Shown: positions 16,802 to 22,333 of the stretch, one piece after another
Layout: each line of letters starts with the position of its first letter
Position numbering within the stretch: position 1 is the first letter of the stretch
Source of the DNA: Discostella pseudostelligera
Taxonomy: Eukaryota; Bacillariophyta; Thalassiosirophyceae; Thalassiosirales; Thalassiosiraceae
Assembly: GCA_036940085.1 (NCBI GenBank)
Contig: JALLBK010000314.1
Coordinates: 1-22,333, forward strand
Reading direction: 5' to 3'
Length of the DNA: 22,333 nucleotides
The notes under the pieces: generated by a model
Databases searched by the model: none
What the model was told of the DNA's origin: nothing
What the model saw: only the letters and a program-made list of their open reading frames with translations
Made by a program: the position numbers and the translations under genes

Positions 16802-18740
16802 ATGAGCAGTCGCCGGTCTTCATTGTTGCAATCTTTCCGATCATCGATCCTCTCTACAAACGATGAAAAGAAGAGTGACGATGGCGATGATCGCACACCA
16901 AGCTTCCTCCTCTCCAGTCTCGGACCCGAAGTCGCTACCATCCTTGAAAACCACGCCGATAAGATCCACGACGACTCGTTTCTAAAGATTATCCGCCAAC
17001 TGGAATTTTGGCATACGGAACAATCTCTCAGTGATGATGAATTTTTAGCCCTAGCCGAACGACTTGCCAGTATTGCCGGTTGGAGAGAAGATGTCGAAGA
17101 TCCAACCATTCCTGCCGATCAAAAGTTTCAAGTGCCCAAGGTTCGATTTGGCAAAACGGAAATCCAAATGCCCATTATCACCTGCGGGGGTATGCGTGTT
17201 CAGGAGACTTGGATTCCTGATACTACCCCCCTATTGAAATCGAACAAATCCAAGGTTGTGAAATCAAAATCGCAACAGAATCTACGAGATGTGATTCTGT
17301 CTTGTATCAAGGTTGGATTGAATCATTTTGAGACTGCTCGTTTTTATGGTTCATCGGAGATACAATTCGTTGATGCACTATCCAACTTGATTGCCGATGG
17401 GACTATCCAACGGAGTGATTTTATCTTCCAAACTAAGGTAATGGTCAGTGGTACCAGAGAAGCGTTTGTCAAACAATGGGAGGCTAGTTGGAGCAATGTC
17501 GAGAAGTTGGGTTATGTCGACTTGCTTTCCTTCCATTGTGTATCGGATGCTGGTCAGATTAATACTATTCTAAATGAAGCCGAGGATGGGATATACAACT
17601 TTGTCTTGGATTTGAAGAAGGAGGGGAGGGTGAAACATATTGGCTTCTCGACGCATGGTTCTGCTGAAAATATATTGCGATTGATCAATTCCAATAAAAT
17701 GGAGTATGTGAACTTACACCATCATTACTTTGGCGACTATCATGCTGCTGGGACGTCGGATACTCTTGGTGGGCAGGGAAATGGAGCCTGCGTCAAACGA
17801 GCGTTGGAGTTGGATATGGGTGTGTTCAATATTAGTCCATTTGATAAGGGTGGCAAGCTTTACCGTCCCTCGGCAAAGGTTGCAGCTGCGATCGGACCGG
17901 AGATGAATCCCATGACATTTGCTGCTTTGTACACGTGGAGGGTTGAAGGCATGCATACGCTGAGTGTTGGCTTGGCTCGATCGTCCGATCTTGATGAGGT
18001 TATTGAAGCAGCGAAGATCTACATGGATGGCCAAAAGGCAGATGAATTAGTCAATGCCGCTAAGGCTCGATTGGATGATCTTGCCATTGACAAGCTTGGA
18101 AAGGAATGGTTCGAAAAGGGGTTGCTCAACGTGCCATCGTATTACGAAGAAATCTCCGATGGAGTTGCATTGGGCCACATGCTCTGGCTGCACAACTGCT
18201 TAACCGCATATGGCATGTTTGAATTCTCGCATGATCGTTATTCCATGCTGGAAAAAGTTGGTTGGAATAAGAAGAATTCTTTCGAAGAGAATGTGAAGAA
18301 GAACTTGTAAGTTCATGATGTGTGCTACTGTACGATTTGAACAATTATGTTGGCGAAAACACTCAACTCTACTGCTTCACAAACGTAGTAACTTTGGTAA
18401 CCCGGGCCGCTCCTATGATGAGAAAAGCAACATCCGCGAAGCTCTCAAAGATCATTATGATCCGGAATTGGCCATGTCCAAGATTGTTGAAGTCCACAAT
18501 TGGTTAAAGAAAGACGCTTCTTATTCCGATGAGGAAAAGAAACGTCTGGGATGGAGTCGAGCTTACAATTTGACTACGTGGGAAGAATATCCTGGTGAAA
18601 TCATCTCTATTTCGAATGTCTTACTCTCCCGTGTGGGACTCAAGAGTGGTGGTGGCAACAATAAGGAGGCTGTCGAGGAGGCGAAGGTTATGCGTGGCAT
18701 CGTGCGGAGAAGTAGCTCGTTGCTAACAATGGGGAATTAG
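16802..18740 (+). CDS. Aldo/keto reductase family protein with a cysteine-less C-terminal ferredoxin-like region (two exons)
   Basis: Exons are 16802-18306 and 18389-18740; the 82-nt GT-AG intron splits a Phe codon (KKN-F-NFGNPG). The product is 618 aa. After ~110 N-terminal residues of unknown role, an aldo/keto reductase barrel spans about 113-425. Of the catalytic tetrad, Y182 (RFYGSSE), K212 (FQTKV) and H245 (LSFHCVSD) are in place, but the usual Asp is Glu (E177 in GLNHFETARFYG). The layout resembles COG1453-type reductases, which continue into a region with CxxCxxCxxxCP clusters. Here the corresponding stretches (NVPSYYEEISDGVALGHML... LTAYGMFEFSHDRYSML, and NFGNPGRSYDEKSNIREAL ... EVHNWL) keep the neighbouring pattern but no cysteine clusters. 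NADPH-linked reduction of an unknown carbonyl is inferred; activity is uncertain. No signal peptide is visible. It converges with SF3B1, with 137 bp between the stops. Confidence 0.88.
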
Positions 18741-18877
18741 AGTTGTGACGGTGTTGATACACAATGAGGTTACACGCAAGTTTGTAGAAAGTAAATGGAA
18801 TAATGAGTTTAATTGTCGTGAATGACTATTAATTCTAGTTTATGGAAACACTAGACGGATGCCTACATTCGTCATGA

Positions 18878-21800
18878 TTAGATAAACAGCTCAAGAGTCG
18901 TTCGGGCATAAGTGTTCTCGCCTTCATCCTCGATAAGAGGAAATCCCATGACCATTGAATCCGCAGCGTAGATGTACAACATATTATAAATTTTCCAATA
19001 TATCTCCCTTACCTTGCGTGCCGGATGGTAGAGACCCTGCACTGTGTATGCTAATATGACATTCGGACCAAGGGAGACCATCAATCCTTCGATCGCATGA
19101 CAGGTGGCCTGAATTACGTGAGGACTCTCTTCGAAAATATTAGGCCACACAAAATTCAGCAAGTGAATCAAGGCATCTTCGCACCCAAGTCCTGCAACCC
19201 CAAGTGACAGGTGCTTCACGGCCGCGCATCCCGTCTGACGGTGCACTGCATCACGGTCCATCAGTGCATCCTCAAGAAGTGGAGTGACAGCGTAGATGTA
19301 GTCCTTACCCATTTCTCCAATGTACTCAAACATGAAACTAAGGGCCTTCAGGACGCCATTTTGGATGTTCAACTCAGGAACACGATACTCATTCATGAGT
19401 GCTGGGAGGACAGTGAACGGGCCACAAGTCTCAGCAACAATCGCAATTGCGACAGTGGTACAAACACGCATCTGGCGGTCTTGAACTTTCAAGTTGTTGA
19501 TCAGGGTATGCAATACATCCTGCGGGCCGATGGCTTTGGCAATGTACCCAAAGGTGCTGACGGAAGCTCGTCGGATCGCTTGTCTGTGGGCTTTCAGCAG
19601 CTCGAGAAGCTCGAAGCAGATACGCATCCACTCTTTCGCAGATACGAATTCGGCACCTCGGTCAGCAATACGCCCCACCTGCGAATGAAAAATGAGAGGA
19701 CAACAAAAGATACGTTAGTAATTTGGATGTGGAAAATAAGGAATTGCAAGAATGGATGGATGCTTTAGCAACGTTTCAAGATGTGAAGTAGATGCAAATC
19801 AAGGATAGCAACTCACCAGATCAATGCAGTTCTCCTGTACCTTCTCGTGGCGATTTCTCAGAATAGGAGTAAGCCTTGGCAATAGGTCTCGAATCGGAGG
19901 AGTCATTTTTGTCATCCCGATGACATTGACGATGGCTCTTAATGCGCCCAAGATGGAACCTAAAACATCCGGGTACTCTTCACCGAGATACTCATACAGC
20001 ACCACACCCAAGTGCCCCATAAGCTGCTCCTCTCCACAAGCCTTCATGACCACGGCGATCCTACCAATCAAATCGGCGGCTTGCATACGCACACTCGCTG
20101 CCTTGTTGTTCAGACGCCACTTGATCGTGCCGGCAATCTGTTTCAGATAGGGCTTGCAACGCTCACCGAGGGCATTCACTACGGTGCCAAAACCATCAAG
20201 CATAATCTGTCCTTCCTTACCAAATGCACCGGACGTTCCAGCATCAACCGCCTGTTCCTGGAATGCATATAGGATCCCATCAATCAGGCGTTCCTCCAAG
20301 CGATCATCAACATCGGCACTGCCCAGATTTTCAAGCACTTTCTGAATCGTTTCCATGACCATGCGACGGTATGGTTCGGAATCATCCTTTAGATCATCAA
20401 CGATGCGGGACAATATATCGGAGCAACCAACCTTGTTCGCAAGTTCCTCGGTTGTTTCAATCACCTGCTTGTAATTCCTCCTATCGAGCGCCATGCGTCG
20501 GATCCAGAAATTACGAAAGAATTCCGGTAATACCTCCTTGCGGATATAGTCCGGTTCAACACCCGCTGTCCCTACACACTGCTGCACAACCTTCAATACA
20601 ATACGCTTCATCTCCTCATCCGGACTGTGGAATTCTCGTATCAATATTGGCATGATAAGCCTAGTGTAGTGACTAGCGTAATTTTCCTCCATCAACGGTA
20701 TGACAAATCCAATTGCTTTCAAAAATGCCGCAAGGCCCTTGCCATGATGTTCAAGGGCACCCTTCCACAAGGCTCGGATGACGGAATCGAAACTTTCAAT
20801 ACCGTATGGGTGTGCCGCCTCGGCTAAGGATGCCACCGTCAACGCTGCCATCATTCGGACTTTGGCCTGCTCGTCGGTTAATCCATGTCCTACAATCTCC
20901 ACCAATTCACGAAGGTAGGGCAGCACGGCACACCCCATGAGTAACGCAATCTGCTGCACAATCTTAATACCCGTGTGACGCGCCTGCCAACTCTTACGAC
21001 TCTTACATACCGCCTTCAGAAATGGAAGCAAACTCGGCACGCCCAATGCCGATGCCACGACGGCAAAGGCACGCGAGGTGGTGTTTCGAACATACTCATC
21101 AGGATTGTCAATATCCGGACGCATCGTAGATATCATCGTACTCAACCCCGCCGCCTTTGCCAAATTGCTAATAATCTCTCGTCCCTCGACACGAGCATAA
21201 TAATCTTCATCAATCAACAATGGTTCAATTACGGCCAGGATCCTATGGACGTAGGGTCGGACTAAATCATCCAGCTTGTACAATATCCGATCAATGACCT
21301 TGACAAGCAAATGTCGTTCTTGATCTTCAAGGGCTGGACTCATCAGAAGGGGTAATATTTGATGGAATAATGGTCCAGCACCAAACAATCGAGCCTTGTC
21401 GGTAATTTGTCTCATGGCCGTCTTGCGTTGGGGAGGTGTACCATTCTTGATCTTGAGCAGTAGGGCCATGATCTGTCGTTCTTTGGATTCTTCTTTCGTG
21501 AGACGAGCTTCCTCGGCATCTTCCATTAATCTACCAAAATATTGCATATCCTCTGGTTTGATGTAGGGAAGTGCTCCACCGGTACCATCTGTGGAGGGGG
21601 GCAATCCCTCCCCTCCCATACCAGCACTTCCCAATTCTTGTGATGTGGCTGCAATGGGCACCCCATAGGCCTCGCGGATATCCTGAATAGTCTGTCCCTC
21701 ACGTTCCTCGGGGGGAATATCCATTTGAAATCCCAATGGTGTCTGTTGTCCGTAGGGTGTGGGTGGCGCCAGCAATTTCCGCCCTGGCGTGCGTAGTGGA

Positions 21801-22333
21801 AGGTAGTTGGCCGGTGGCGGCAATACCGTGTATCCCTCACTGGGCAATATGGCATCGAGGGCAGCCAGTGTCCATGGACGATTCCGACGTTCCATCTCCT
21901 TCTCGTTGGATAAAGCCTTGGCGAGATTTCCACCCATCATGGAGAGCATGGGAGTTTGTTGTCCACTCTGAAGTAGAGGCGTGGTGCCGGGTTGTTGCAT
22001 TGCCGAGGGTGCTGGGGTAGAATCCCATCGAGAGCGCTTGCGTTCCCCAATTGTTCCTGCTGCTGCTGATCCACTACTACTAATCATGGGCGTGGCACCA
22101 TAGCTGCTCATCCCCCCCGATGCCACCACGGGAGTTTCATCCCACTTTTGTCCAGTAGATCCTCCAACAACTCTGGGTGTGGCATCCGAGGTGGACATTG
22201 TTCCGGATGCGACAATGGGAGTTTCATCCCATCGTTTTCGTCGACGTGCCGCAGCTGCAGCAGCTGTGGAAGTGGAATCTTCATCCCACCTAGATTTGCT
22301 GGATAATGACGAGTTTTCAGTGTCGGAGACAAT
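18878..22333 (-). CDS. SF3B1: Splicing factor 3B subunit 1 (SF3B1/SF3b155/Hsh155), N-terminus beyond right edge
   Basis: A HEAT-repeat scaffold of the U2 snRNP SF3b complex that helps select the intron branch site, in the nucleus. Visible exons are 22333-19817 (open from the edge) and 19678-18878, joined by a 138-nt GT-AG intron in phase 0 ([12 protein letters not shown]); 1105 residues are visible of ~1300 in the human protein. The N-terminal part has repeated TP motifs: RWDE, KRWDETP, QKWDETP, SRWDSTP, as in other SF3B1 proteins, where such sites are phosphorylated. The HEAT region is strongly conserved: [62 protein letters not shown] and [18 protein letters not shown]. Positions matching human R625, K666 and K700 (tumour hot spots) are unchanged. 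ATG 22198 is internal, since the frame continues upstream with RWDETP repeats. Confidence 0.98.

Noticed and set aside
19824..20655. Several plus-strand frames opposite SF3B1
   Set aside because: They are antisense to a highly conserved coding sequence and show no domains of their own.

Overview
The window reads as nuclear DNA of a photosynthetic stramenopile, most likely a centric diatom of the Thalassiosira type. The species cannot be proven from this stretch. Three observations support this. Small GT-AG introns (82-233 nt) interrupt conserved eukaryotic genes. Several proteins start with a signal peptide ending in an A-x-A/F junction (SASA-FTAP, ASA-FVG, AAFAP, HAFTP, MAFAP), the mark of import into a secondary red plastid. 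A nuclear copy of the photosystem II subunit PsbM is present. The genes alternate in strand and are closely packed, with 137-1191 bp between them.

Layout, left to right: (1) the N-terminal part of an EST1/SMG7-type mRNA-decay protein, minus strand, running off the left edge; (2) glucose-6-phosphate isomerase, plus, three exons; (3) a plastid thioredoxin-like protein, minus; (4) a small plastid-targeted coiled-coil protein of unknown role, plus; (5) a plastid-targeted protein with an internal duplication and unknown role, minus; (6) a zinc-type medium-chain dehydrogenase, minus; (7) 40S ribosomal protein SA/uS2, plus, two exons; (8) a plastid-targeted EF4/LepA GTPase, minus, four exons; (9) psbM, plus, two exons; (10) an aldo/keto reductase with a degenerate C-terminal ferredoxin-like part, plus, two exons; (11) splicing factor SF3B1, minus, running off the right edge.

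The genes do not form one pathway. Five of the eleven proteins (thioredoxin-like, the two unknowns, EF4, PsbM) should act in the plastid. The rest serve cytosolic or nuclear housekeeping: glycolysis, translation, mRNA decay, splicing, redox metabolism.

I found no virus, transposon, CRISPR array, tRNA or rRNA, and nothing I would call a new multi-gene system. The most interesting unexplained signals lie in the intergenic regions: repeated E2F-like TTTGGCGGGA boxes, a ~53-bp tandem repeat carrying CACGTG, a TGACTCGACT element found upstream of both psbM and the duplicated-domain gene, 10-bp phased GTCAATG boxes, and CGATGC clusters beside TCCCGCC boxes at two loci. Among the proteins, the loss of the expected Fe-S cysteines in the aldo/keto reductase and the duplicated plastid protein deserve a second look.
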